Origin: an uncultured Eubacteriales bacterium
GTDB lineage: Bacteria > Bacillota > Clostridia > Oscillospirales > CAG-272
Direction: 5' to 3'
NCBI GenBank assembly: GCA_900550625.1
Contig: URSW01000045.1
Span: forward strand, 1 to 10,082
DNA length: 10,082 bases
Made by a program: the position numbers and the translations under genes. The first letter of the stretch is position 1. Each line of letters starts with the position of its first letter. Positions 1 to 5,645 of the stretch are shown in pieces. The notes beneath the pieces are model-generated. The model did not search any database, was not told the origin of the DNA, and was given only the letters and a program-made list of their open reading frames with translations.

Positions 1-514
1 GGGGGACGAAGGTTTCGATGAGGGTCTTTACTGCGGGGATCACGCGATCCTCGAGCGCGCAGAGCGCGGAGATGTGCATCGCGGTCGGGAAGGTGTCGTT
101 TGACGACTGGCTCATGTTGATGTCGTCATTCGGGTGGAGCAGCTTCTTCCCGGCGATCTCGTTTGCGCGGTTTGCGATGACCTCGTTTGCGTTCATGTTG
201 GACTGAGTGCCGCTTCCCGTCTGCCATACGACGAGCGGGAAGTGCTCGTTCAGGCCTCCGGAGATGACCTCGTCGCATGCGGCGCTGATCGCGCTGAGCT
301 TTTCATCGGTCATTCTTTCGGGGACGAGCTTGTTATTTGCAAGAGCGGCAGCCTTTTTCAGGATTCCGAAAGCGGCGGTGATCTCGCGCGGCATCGTCTC
401 GATGCCTACGCCGATCGGGAAATTCTCGTGGCTTCTTTCGGTCTGAGCGCCCCAATATTTATCTGCGGGGACTTTTACCTCTCCCATTGAATCGTGTTCG
501 ATACGGTATTCCAT
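1..514 (-). CDS. fumC: Fumarate hydratase class II (FumC), N-terminal 171 residues
   Basis: This gene encodes the class II, iron-independent fumarase, which reversibly hydrates fumarate to L-malate in the cytosol. The sequence starts MEYRIEHDSMGEVKVPADKYW and carries WGAQTERS (residues 21-28), GSGTQSNMN (100-108) and HPNDDINMSQSSND (127-140). These are the fumarase/aspartase-superfamily substrate-site segments. The WGAQT and HPNDD variants point to fumarase; aspartase typically has HPNDH. The 3' part, including the GSSxMPxKxN catalytic loop, lies beyond the window edge. The start is the ATG at 512-514, preceded by GAAAGG at 524-529 with 9 nt spacing. It lies 357 bp downstream of the LDH/MDH-family gene on the same strand, and no good promoter of its own was found, so co-transcription is likely. 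The product is certain; only length and completeness are open. Confidence 0.96.
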   Translation of the reverse strand, partial: MEYRIEHDSMGEVKVPADKYWGAQTERSHENFPIGVGIETMPREITAAFGILKKAAALANNKLVPERMTDEKLSAISAACDEVISGGLNEHFPLVVWQTGSGTQSNMNANEVIANRANEIAGKKLLHPNDDINMSQSSNDTFPTAMHISALCALEDRVIPAVKTLIETFVP

Positions 515-588
515 AGGTGTAAACCTTTCTTTGAGTGTACTCGGTGATGCCGCGTTTGCGCGGCGATTCGGTAAAATACGATGAAACA

Positions 589-619
589 CCGCCGAAAGCG
601 CGCTGCGCTTTCGCGGCGG
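589..619 (-). terminator. GC-rich hairpin, possible weak terminator or attenuator before fumC
   Basis: The left arm (589-601) and right arm (605-619) pair over 13 bp with a 2-nt bulge and a 3-nt loop. On the leftward strand the stem is followed by TGTTTC and, a little further, TATTTT, which is a poor U-tract. It may trim the dehydrogenase transcript or attenuate transcription into fumC. The fold is clear; the function is a guess. Confidence 0.3.
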
Positions 620-846
620 AAATCGTGAAAATTTGCGCTTTTTCGGACGGCGTGCGTCGTCGTTATTCTCGAGAACGCCGACGGGATTTGCGCACCGCGT
701 CGAAACGTGCAGCCCGGCAGAGCCGAGAACTCTGGCGCATGCCGAAGCAAAATCCGACGGACGGCGCTTGCTTCCGTATACGGCAAAGCCGCGCTTACCG
801 CTTTCGCGGACGCGCGGCGCCGTACCTCCGCGGAGCGGAGGACTAT

Positions 847-869
847 CGGCGCGGAACGTATCCGCGCCG
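847..869 (-). terminator. Perfect 9-bp hairpin just 3' of the dehydrogenase gene, no U-tract
   Basis: CGGCGCGGA and its exact complement flank the loop ACGTA, 3 nt after the dehydrogenase stop codon. A second, smaller hairpin follows at 827-842. There is no run of T on the leftward strand, so this is more likely a 3'-stabilising structure or a weak terminator than a classical intrinsic one. Confidence 0.35.
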
Positions 870-871
870 GG

Positions 872-1822
872 TCAGAAGGTCACGCTGTCGATAACGCTTC
901 TGAGATAATCTGCGCTGCGGCGGAAGGATGCTTCCTCATCTGCGGTAAGCGGAGCGACGATCTTTCCGTTGAGGCCGTCCTTGCCGACTATGCAGAGAGA
1001 GCTGAGGCATACATCGTCCACACCGTATTCTCCGTGCATCATGGTGGATACGGTCATCGTCGTGTCCGCTCCGCTGAATATGCAGCGGCAGATGTGACAT
1101 ACGGAAATCGCGACCGCATAGAACGTCGCACCCTTGCGTGCGATGATCTTTGCGCCGGATTTCTTTATGTAGGTTTCGATCTCATCGTGATCGAGAACCG
1201 GACGGAGCGTGTCGTCTCCGTCTCTGAGACACTGCGTGTACTTGTCGATCGCAATGTTGGAGATCGTTGCGCACGACCACGGAACGAACGAGGTGTCGCC
1301 GTGCTCACCGAAAACATAAGCATGTACGTTCTGCTGGCTTATGTTGAAGTACTCGGAAAGTCTTGTGCGGAGTCTTGCGGTGTCGAGGATCGTACCGGAA
1401 CCGATTATCTGATTCTCGGGCAGTCCGGAGTACTTGCAGAACTGATAGGTGAGAATGTCAACGGGATTGCTTACAATTATATAGATGGAGTCCGGAGCAT
1501 ACTGTACGATCTTCGGGATGATCGACTTGGTTATGTCAATGTTCTTCTGTGCAAGGTCGATTCGTGTCTGACCGGGCTTTCTCGCGCTTCCCGAGGTGAG
1601 GATCACGATGTCCGATCCGGCGGCGTCGCTGTAGCTTCCCGCATAGATCTGCGCGGGAGCGCAGAACGGAATGCCCTGCTTTATGTCCATGGCTTCTCCG
1701 AGGGACTTTGCCTCGTTGATGTCGATCATTACGATCTCGGAAGCGATACCCGCTACCGCGAGGGTGTAGGCGATCGTCGAACCGACGCTGCCTGCTCCGA
1801 TAATGCTGACTTTGTTGCTCAT
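872..1822 (-). CDS. L-lactate/malate dehydrogenase family protein (LDH-type; probably malate dehydrogenase)
   Basis: This is a cytosolic NAD-dependent L-2-hydroxyacid dehydrogenase of 316 aa, the normal family length. The Rossmann motif GAGSVGS is at residues 9-15, and Asp34 ends beta-2, which favours NAD over NADP. Catalytic residues are Arg87, Asp147, Arg150 and His174 (GEHGD 172-176). SGTILDTARLR and YVFGEHGD are typical of lactate dehydrogenases. However, the substrate-specificity position just before KPG is Arg81, not Gln. Arg here is the malate dehydrogenase signature, and Gln102-to-Arg is known to convert a Bacillus LDH into an MDH. With fumC next door, malate/oxaloacetate is the more likely substrate pair; a homology search may still label it L-lactate dehydrogenase. 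I chose ATG 1820-1822 because GAAAGG lies 14 nt upstream (1837-1842); the in-frame ATG at 1862-1864 has no RBS. Confidence 0.92.
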   Translation of the reverse strand: MSNKVSIIGAGSVGSTIAYTLAVAGIASEIVMIDINEAKSLGEAMDIKQGIPFCAPAQIYAGSYSDAAGSDIVILTSGSARKPGQTRIDLAQKNIDITKSIIPKIVQYAPDSIYIIVSNPVDILTYQFCKYSGLPENQIIGSGTILDTARLRTRLSEYFNISQQNVHAYVFGEHGDTSFVPWSCATISNIAIDKYTQCLRDGDDTLRPVLDHDEIETYIKKSGAKIIARKGATFYAVAISVCHICRCIFSGADTTMTVSTMMHGEYGVDDVCLSSLCIVGKDGLNGKIVAPLTADEEASFRRSADYLRSVIDSVTF

Positions 1823-2212
1823 CTCTTGTGACCGTTCCTTTCTTTTGCGGAAAGTGCGCGTCATTGCGCAAGTCCCGGTTTTGCGGCGGCGAAATATCGC
1901 GCTGCGCCGATCTTGTTTTCCCTCTTTATTGAAGCCGCACTGCAGCGCACCTCTCGGCGCAAAGCTGCGCTCCGGCTTTCGGATACGCCGGGGAGAGCGT
2001 ACCGCTTCAGCCGTCCGGCGACGGCATGACTGACTTTACGGACAGAAAAAGGATTTTTTCGGATACGGCGGAATTACCTTGCGCAAATTCGAAGTTTTTC
2101 GGTTTTTGCAAGTTTACGGCAAAAATCCTTCAGTTTCTGCGGGGAAACGCCCCGGATTGCTGTTTGAAGTGCAAGTATTGCCTTGCTTCGATTCAGCCGA
2201 ACCCCTCTTTTT
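1823..2212 (-). other. Long (about 390 nt) untranslated leader of the dehydrogenase gene
   Basis: The region lies between the mapped-by-eye promoter and the dehydrogenase start. No gene with an RBS and family features is seen in it. On the leftward strand it contains small hairpins: CGGGG/CCCCG, GCCGTC-GCCG-GACGGC, and a two-helix element AAGCCG...CGGCTT enclosing GCAGC/GCTGC with a 4x4 internal loop. I recognise no riboswitch, T-box motif or terminator. Whether it is a regulatory leader or simply a long UTR cannot be told by eye. Confidence 0.45.
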
Positions 2213-2220
2213 CCGTATAC

Positions 2221-2266
2221 ATTATATCACAAGGCATGAATTTTTGCTATGTGAAGATTGCACATA
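2221..2266 (-). promoter_or_regulatory. Extended -10 promoter with upstream inverted repeat, for the dehydrogenase (and fumC)
   Basis: On the leftward strand TATAAT (2221-2226) is preceded by TG at 2228-2229, giving the extended -10 motif TGNTATAAT. At 17-18 bp upstream there is no recognisable -35 box. Instead there is a 19-bp inverted repeat TATGTG-N7-CACATA at 2248-2266, centred about 43 bp upstream of the expected start near 2214. A -35-less promoter with a dyad near -42 is the layout of class II activation by Crp/Fnr-type regulators. A single Rex-like half-site TTGTGA (2227-2232) also abuts the -10. Confidence 0.6.
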
Positions 2267-2330
2267 AAAACATATTGATTCGCACAGCGATAAATGCAAA
2301 ATGTCGAAAGCGGGTGAAAGCGCATTTTCC

Positions 2331-2351
2331 GCGCGCCGGGAGAGGGCGCGC
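2331..2351 (-). terminator. Hairpin 3' of the AlkD gene, without U-tract
   Basis: GCGCGCC (2331-2337) and GGCGCGC (2345-2351) form a perfect 7-bp stem with a 7-nt loop, 21 nt beyond the alkD stop. On the leftward strand it is followed by GGAAAATGCG, so there is no U-run. It may be a weak or factor-assisted terminator separating alkD from the downstream dehydrogenase promoter. Confidence 0.3.
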
Positions 2352-2372
2352 CTTTTGCCGTTTCGGCGCGGA

Positions 2373-3071
2373 TTACCGCACTCCGCCGGGCTTTATCCTC
2401 AGCGTGCGCAGATACGCTTTGTCCTCGGGCGTGATGCGGTAGCTTTCGATCGCTTTTTGAATCGATTTATTGTGTACCCACGGGGAGAGGCGGCATTCTT
2501 CGATGAATGGGATCGCGCTTTCGCGCTGCTTTGCGATCGCCGTGGCGAAAAGCCAAGCGATCGCCGTGTTTATGTAATATTCGTCCGACTTCACCGATGC
2601 GGCGAGAGAAAGATACTCGGGGCGGAAAGCGCCGTCGAGGAAGTAGGTCATCAGCAAGACAAGAGCGAAGCGGACGGTGTAGACATGATCGGATGCGATC
2701 CATTCGCATATTTTCGCGTAAAGCTCACCGTCGTCTCCGGGGAAAGCCTTCGGCCTCATGAGATCGCAGGTCGCCCAATTATCTACGTGGGGAAGAAAAG
2801 CGTCGAGCAGCCGGACTGTCTCGGCAAAATCCTTTTTTTCGCAGAGGAGCATCGCGTGGAGATTGTTTTCCTCATAGAAGAAGTGGGGAAGGGATGCGAG
2901 AAACTCATCCGCTTCGTTTGTCTTTGAAAATTCCTTTGCAAAAGCGCGGAGCGCGGGCGTGCGGATGCCGATTACCCTTTCGGGATCGATATTCGGAATC
3001 AGACGGCTGTGAAAATCGCGGTAGGCGGTGTCCTGCAGGGAAAACAGCCTGTCGCGGAGAGATTCGTGCAT
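2373..3071 (-). CDS. DNA alkylation repair enzyme, AlkD family (HEAT-like repeat DNA glycosylase)
   Basis: The 232-residue protein fits the AlkD/DNA-alkylation-repair family in length and layout: an all-helical solenoid of HEAT-like repeats. AlkD enzymes excise positively charged N3- and N7-alkylpurines from DNA by base-excision repair. The signature GIRTPALRAFAKE (35-47), the YEENNLHAML segment (66-75), DNWATCDLM (97-105) and NKSIQKAIESYRI (201-213) are all characteristic. By eye, Trp99, Asp103 and Trp173 align with the Trp-Asp-Trp catalytic set of Bacillus cereus AlkD, and Arg134 with its active-site Arg, so the enzyme should be active. The start is certain: GGAGG at 3076-3080 precedes the ATG. 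It is monocistronic or reads through into the dehydrogenase region, and is transcribed from the consensus promoter at 3132-3160. Confidence 0.93.
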   Translation of the reverse strand: MHESLRDRLFSLQDTAYRDFHSRLIPNIDPERVIGIRTPALRAFAKEFSKTNEADEFLASLPHFFYEENNLHAMLLCEKKDFAETVRLLDAFLPHVDNWATCDLMRPKAFPGDDGELYAKICEWIASDHVYTVRFALVLLMTYFLDGAFRPEYLSLAASVKSDEYYINTAIAWLFATAIAKQRESAIPFIEECRLSPWVHNKSIQKAIESYRITPEDKAYLRTLRIKPGGVR

Positions 3072-3131
3072 TTTTCCTCCGATCGTAAAGCGCGGCGAAA
3101 CGGCGTTTTTTGTGAATTGCCTCTGTCTGAT

Positions 3132-3160
3132 ATTATAAGAAAAAAATGATTTAATGTCAA
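3132..3160 (-). promoter_or_regulatory. Perfect sigma-A consensus promoter for the AlkD gene
   Basis: On the leftward strand TTGACA (3155-3160) and TATAAT (3132-3137) are separated by exactly 17 bp of AT-rich sequence. The predicted start near 3125 gives a leader of about 50 nt with a GGAGG ribosome binding site. A promoter this close to consensus implies strong, largely unregulated transcription unless an operator intervenes. Confidence 0.9.
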
Positions 3161-3191
3161 TATCGCGCCGCGCAAAACGGGAATGTTCATA

Positions 3192-3211
3192 ATTATTTTA
3201 ACGAAAATAAT
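3192..3211. repeat. AT-rich perfect inverted repeat between divergent promoters
   Basis: ATTATTTT (3192-3199) and AAAATAAT (3204-3211) form a perfect 8-bp dyad around AACG. It lies 32 bp upstream of the alkD -35 and 93 bp upstream of the rightward promoter at 3304. It is followed by six A residues on the plus strand, i.e. preceded by T on the minus strand. It could be a regulator site or an UP-like AT-rich element; the stem is too AT-rich to act as a terminator. Confidence 0.35.
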
Positions 3212-3303
3212 AAAAAAGTCGCCGACCTGGCGTCTCCGCGCGAGGGGCGCTCACTCTCCGAAGAAACGGTGGTGCTTTTCGTGCGGCGCGCAGATACGCG
3301 CAC

Positions 3304-3332
3304 TTGACACATGCGGGAGCGCGGGATATAAT
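3304..3332 (+). promoter_or_regulatory. Perfect sigma-A consensus promoter P1, rightward, with no gene directly downstream
   Basis: TTGACA (3304-3309) and TATAAT (3327-3332) are separated by exactly 17 bp. The expected start is near 3339. The next supported coding start is at 3826, nearly 490 nt away, beyond a second promoter and a terminator-like hairpin. It may drive a non-coding RNA or serve as a distal promoter of the YcxB-like/glycosyltransferase pair. Confidence 0.85.
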
Positions 3333-3338
3333 AAACGT

Positions 3339-3615
3339 ACATTTTGCCCGCACTGCCGCACGATGAGACAATGGTTGCGCAGCTTCCGCGCGGAAAGGCG
3401 CACGACGGGAAAAGCACATTCCGAATGCGATCACCGCTTTCCGTATCGTCCTCGCGCCTGCACTCCTTATTCAAAATCTTGCGGAGGCGGCGTATCTTGA
3501 CGCACGGGCGTTTTAGTGGTAGAATATAGGCACGTTATTGCCGCCGGGCGGATTCCGGCGCGGAACCGATGAAAATCGGGCAGCCTCGGTCGAGGCTGCC
3601 GAAGTTTCGTTTTAT
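3339..3615 (+). ncRNA. Candidate non-coding RNA(s) or attenuated leader between P1/P2 and a terminator-like hairpin
   Basis: Two good promoters (P1 start about 3339, P2 start about 3532) both run into the hairpin at 3579-3600, predicting RNAs of about 275 nt and 85 nt. No open frame inside has a ribosome binding site or recognisable protein features. Visible structure includes CGGAAAG (3391-3397) pairing with CTTTCCG downstream, a 12-bp palindrome at 3384-3395, and CCGAT-GAAA-ATCGG at 3566-3579, a GNRA-loop hairpin directly against the terminator stem. I see no tmRNA, SRP or RNase P signature, and a 6S-type RNA cannot be judged by eye. It is predicted from signals only. Confidence 0.4.
3497..3525 (+). 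promoter_or_regulatory. Near-consensus sigma-A promoter P2, rightward
   Basis: TTGACG (3497-3502) and TAGAAT (3520-3525) are separated by exactly 17 bp, each one mismatch from consensus. The expected start is near 3532, about 294 nt upstream of the YcxB-like start codon. It is the closest good promoter to that operon, but the hairpin at 3579-3600 lies in between. Confidence 0.75.
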
Positions 3616-3616
3616 T
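3579..3616 (+). terminator. Intrinsic terminator or attenuator hairpin in the leader of the YcxB/GT4 operon
   Basis: GGCAGCCTC (3579-3587) and GAGGCTGCC (3592-3600) form a perfect 9-bp stem with a GGTC loop. The rightward strand then reads GAAGTTTCGTTTTATT, a T-rich but interrupted tail. It stands about 48 nt downstream of the P2 start and 226 nt before the first supported gene. It would therefore either end a small RNA or act as an attenuator with read-through into the operon. Confidence 0.6.
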
Positions 3617-3695
3617 CGCGCGAAAGAGCGGCGGCGCGCTTCGGCGTGCGATGAGGCGCGAAGAGGTATACGACGGGCTTTTCGCCTGAGAAAAT

Positions 3696-3793
3696 GCAGT
3701 CGCCGATCTTCGATCGTTTATCTCCGATCTTCGATCGCCGACAGTCGATCGTTGATTGTTTATCGCCGATTGCCGCCGACCGATCGGCAGTCC
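3696..3793. repeat. Degenerate tandem heptanucleotide repeat array (about 14 units, consensus near YCGATCK)
   Basis: Reading in steps of seven from 3696 gives GCAGTCG, CCGATCT, TCGATCG, TTTATCT, CCGATCT, TCGATCG, CCGACAG, TCGATCG, TTGATTG, TTTATCG, CCGATTG, CCGCCGA, CCGATCG, GCAGTCC. TCGATCG occurs three times and CCGATCT twice, all in the same 7-nt phase. The terminal GCAGTC units are exactly 91 bp (13 x 7) apart. Six units contain GATC. Seven is not a multiple of three, so the array is non-coding in character. It occupies the untranslated leader and ends 32 bp before the YcxB-like ATG. Confidence 0.8.
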
Positions 3794-3825
3794 CGGCTTT
3801 CGCCGATTCACGGAAAGGAAAATGA

Positions 3826-4497
3826 ATGGAAAGTTATTTCAGAGTATCGGCAGACGCCGACAAGCGCGTTCGCCGTGAGTATATGCGGTTTGTGTGGCGA
3901 AAGCGGCGCGCGTATCTGCCCGGATTTGTTTTTTCGCTTGTGATTCTCTTCGTCATAGCTCCGGTGTCCGCATTCCTTGCCGCGGGGCGCGGCGGGTATG
4001 AGCTTCTGTTCGTCGGGATCGCCTGCCTTTTGTATATGCTGCTTCTCCCGAATATCGCCTCCTCGATGCTCGGTCGCGGCAGGAGAGCGGCCGGCGCGGT
4101 CTACGATTTCACGTCGGATTCCGTCGTCCTGCACGGCGGCGGAGGCGAAGAAGAAGCGACGTCGTATTCCGATATCACGGAGATCGTCGAGCTTCCCCGC
4201 ATGTTTGTTCTTTTTGCGGGCGGAAAAAGGGCGGCGACCGTTTCAAAGGAAGCTTTTATTTCGGGCGAAGCCGAAGCCTTCGCCGCGTTCATCTCGGTGC
4301 GCTGCGGCAGAGAGATCACCGCGTTTTCCGACAGACGCGGGCGGCGCGCCGTTCTCGCAGTCGGCGCGATCCTTCTTGCCGCGGTGATCACGGTATGCGC
4401 GGGCGTGCTCGGCATCAAATACGCGGGGCGCGGCTACGCAAATTCCGAAGGGAGCGTTCAGGTGCGCGCATCGGCGGAAGAAAGGAATCTCATCTGA
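3826..4497 (+). CDS. YcxB-like membrane protein, 223 aa, unknown function
   Basis: This integral membrane protein has hydrophobic segments at about residues 32-52, 58-76 and 175-198. A soluble stretch between the second and third (about 92-160) reads like the YcxB-like domain: VYDFTSDSVVLH, then YSDITEIVE, then LFAGGKRAATVSKEAF, followed by a helix. That domain is common in Bacillota proteins with two N-terminal helices and has no established biochemical role. The third helix is extra relative to the minimal family layout. GAAAGG (3813-3818) lies 7 nt before the ATG at 3826; an ATG at 3822 is out of frame and too close. The stop codon overlaps the glycosyltransferase start (TGATG), so translation is coupled. 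The family assignment is from pattern only and moderately sure; the reality of the gene is well supported. Confidence 0.82.
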   Translation: MESYFRVSADADKRVRREYMRFVWRKRRAYLPGFVFSLVILFVIAPVSAFLAAGRGGYELLFVGIACLLYMLLLPNIASSMLGRGRRAAGAVYDFTSDSVVLHGGGGEEEATSYSDITEIVELPRMFVLFAGGKRAATVSKEAFISGEAEAFAAFISVRCGREITAFSDRRGRRAVLAVGAILLAAVITVCAGVLGIKYAGRGYANSEGSVQVRASAEERNLI

Positions 4498-5645
4498 TGA
4501 ATATACTTATGGTAACAATGTCGCTCGGTATCGGCGGGGTCGAGACACACATAACCGAGCTTACCAAGGAGCTTATCCGACGCGGGCACCGCGTCACGGT
4601 CGCGTCGGCGGGCGGTGTCTATGTTCCGGAGATCACCGCCTCGGGCGCATCGCACGTCACCCTTCCGCTTGCCGGTCGATCGCCGATCGGACTTGCGCAG
4701 GCGTACTTCGGGCTTCGCCGCCTCATAAAAAGCGGCGGATTTGACGTCGTACACGCTCACGCGCGCATCCCGTGCTTCATATGCGGTCTTGTGCGCCGCA
4801 CCTCCCGTCGGAAGTTTGCATATGTCACTACCGTGCACGGGGTCTATAAGAAGATCCCCGTCGCCGAGCGCCTTACGGATTGGGGGGATCGCTCGCTTGT
4901 CGTCAGCGACGACGTGAGAAAGTACCTCACGGAGGAATACGGGATAAAGCCCGAAAACATATCGGTGACGGTGAACGGGATCGACGTGGATTCGTTTGAC
5001 TCGTTCTCCGATGAAGAAGAGAAGCGCGCCGGATGCATTTCGGCGGGGCTTACCGAGGAGAGCACGCATCGGATAATGCACGTCAGCCGCCTTGATTCGG
5101 CATCGTCGGACGCGGCATATCAGCTTATCGAAGCGATGGCGCGCCTTAACGAAGTGTATCCCGACGTGCAGACGATCATAATCGGCGACGGAAGCGAATT
5201 TGAATCTGTCAAAGCCCGCGCGGATGAGGTGAACCGATCCCTCGGACGGCGCGCAGTCGTTATGACGGGGGCGCGCAGCGACGTTGCGAAGCTGCTCCCG
5301 TGCGCGGATGCGTTTGTCGGCGTTTCGAGAGCGGCGCTTGAGGCGATGTCGTGCCGTATTCCGACGGTGCTTGCGGGTGCGCAGGGATTTCTCGGAATTT
5401 TCGACGACAGTGAGGAGATGCTCCGGCGCGCGCAGAGCACGAATTTCTGCTGCCGCGGAGAGGGCGCATCTTCGGCTGATGCGATATGCGGCGCGCTGAT
5501 CTCGCTGTTTTCACTCGGCGGCGAACGTCTTTCGGCGATCGGGGAGAACGGTCGGCGCGTCGTTGAGAAGTATTATTCCGTTTCCCGAATGGCTGGCGAT
5601 GCCGAGGAGATGTACCGCAGCGCGCTTGCACTCCGTCGGGATTGA
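4497..5645 (+). CDS. Glycosyltransferase family 4 (GT-B fold)
   Basis: The 382-residue cytosolic or membrane-associated GT-B glycosyltransferase would transfer a sugar from an activated nucleotide donor to an envelope glycan or glycolipid; donor and acceptor cannot be read from sequence. The N-terminal acceptor domain has GIGGVETHITELTKEL (11-26), DVVHAHARIP (83-92) and TVHG (112-115). The C-terminal donor domain has VNGID (159-163), HVSRLD (195-200), IIIGDGSE (227-234) and VGVSRAALEAMSCRIPTVL (274-292). Glu282 is the second Glu of the EX7E motif, while position 274 is Val. The Lys usually found 5-6 residues after Arg198 also seems absent. The start is the ATG at 4497, which overlaps the upstream stop and has GAAAGG 11 nt before it. 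A longer in-frame extension upstream is only the overlap with the YcxB-like gene. Confidence 0.9.
   Translation: MNILMVTMSLGIGGVETHITELTKELIRRGHRVTVASAGGVYVPEITASGASHVTLPLAGRSPIGLAQAYFGLRRLIKSGGFDVVHAHARIPCFICGLVRRTSRRKFAYVTTVHGVYKKIPVAERLTDWGDRSLVVSDDVRKYLTEEYGIKPENISVTVNGIDVDSFDSFSDEEEKRAGCISAGLTEESTHRIMHVSRLDSASSDAAYQLIEAMARLNEVYPDVQTIIIGDGSEFESVKARADEVNRSLGRRAVVMTGARSDVAKLLPCADAFVGVSRAALEAMSCRIPTVLAGAQGFLGIFDDSEEMLRRAQSTNFCCRGEGASSADAICGALISLFSLGGERLSAIGENGRRVVEKYYSVSRMAGDAEEMYRSALALRRD

Larger units (their letters stand above)
515..871. other. Intergenic region between dehydrogenase and fumC, rich in hairpins
   Basis: I find no credible gene in this 357-bp gap. Open frames across it lack ribosome binding sites and recognisable protein features. 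It holds four inverted repeats: 549-564 (GCCGCG-TTTG-CGCGGC), 589-619 (13-bp stem with a 2-nt bulge), 827-842 (CCTCCG stem) and 847-869 (perfect 9-bp stem, ACGTA loop). None has a proper T-run in the leftward direction. They could stabilise or partially terminate the dehydrogenase transcript before fumC. No convincing -10/-35 pair for fumC was seen. Confidence 0.6.

Noticed and set aside
707..1831. 374-codon rightward open frame opposite the dehydrogenase
   Set aside because: It is the antisense shadow of the LDH/MDH-family gene: no ribosome binding site, no family features, and the opposite strand has all catalytic motifs.
2213..2232. Full Rex operator at the dehydrogenase promoter
   Set aside because: Only one half-site (TTGTGA) is present; the second half expected by the TTGTGAA-N4-TTCACAA consensus is missing.
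2026..2442. 138-codon rightward open frame across the dehydrogenase promoter region
   Set aside because: It overlaps the 3' end of alkD in antisense, has no ribosome binding site and no protein features, and the region carries regulatory signals on the other strand.
3183..3500. 105-codon rightward open frame containing two Cys-x2-Cys-like pairs
   Set aside because: It begins in the AT-rich dyad without a ribosome binding site, spans promoter P1, and the Cys pairs (CFSC, CPHC) occur in an otherwise compositional, Arg-rich shadow sequence.
3467..3811. Leftward open frame with heptapeptide-like repeats (RRQSAIN / DRRSEIN)
   Set aside because: The seven-residue periodicity is the translation of the 7-nt DNA array read over 21 nt. 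There is only a GTG start, no ribosome binding site, and the frame overlaps promoters and a terminator.
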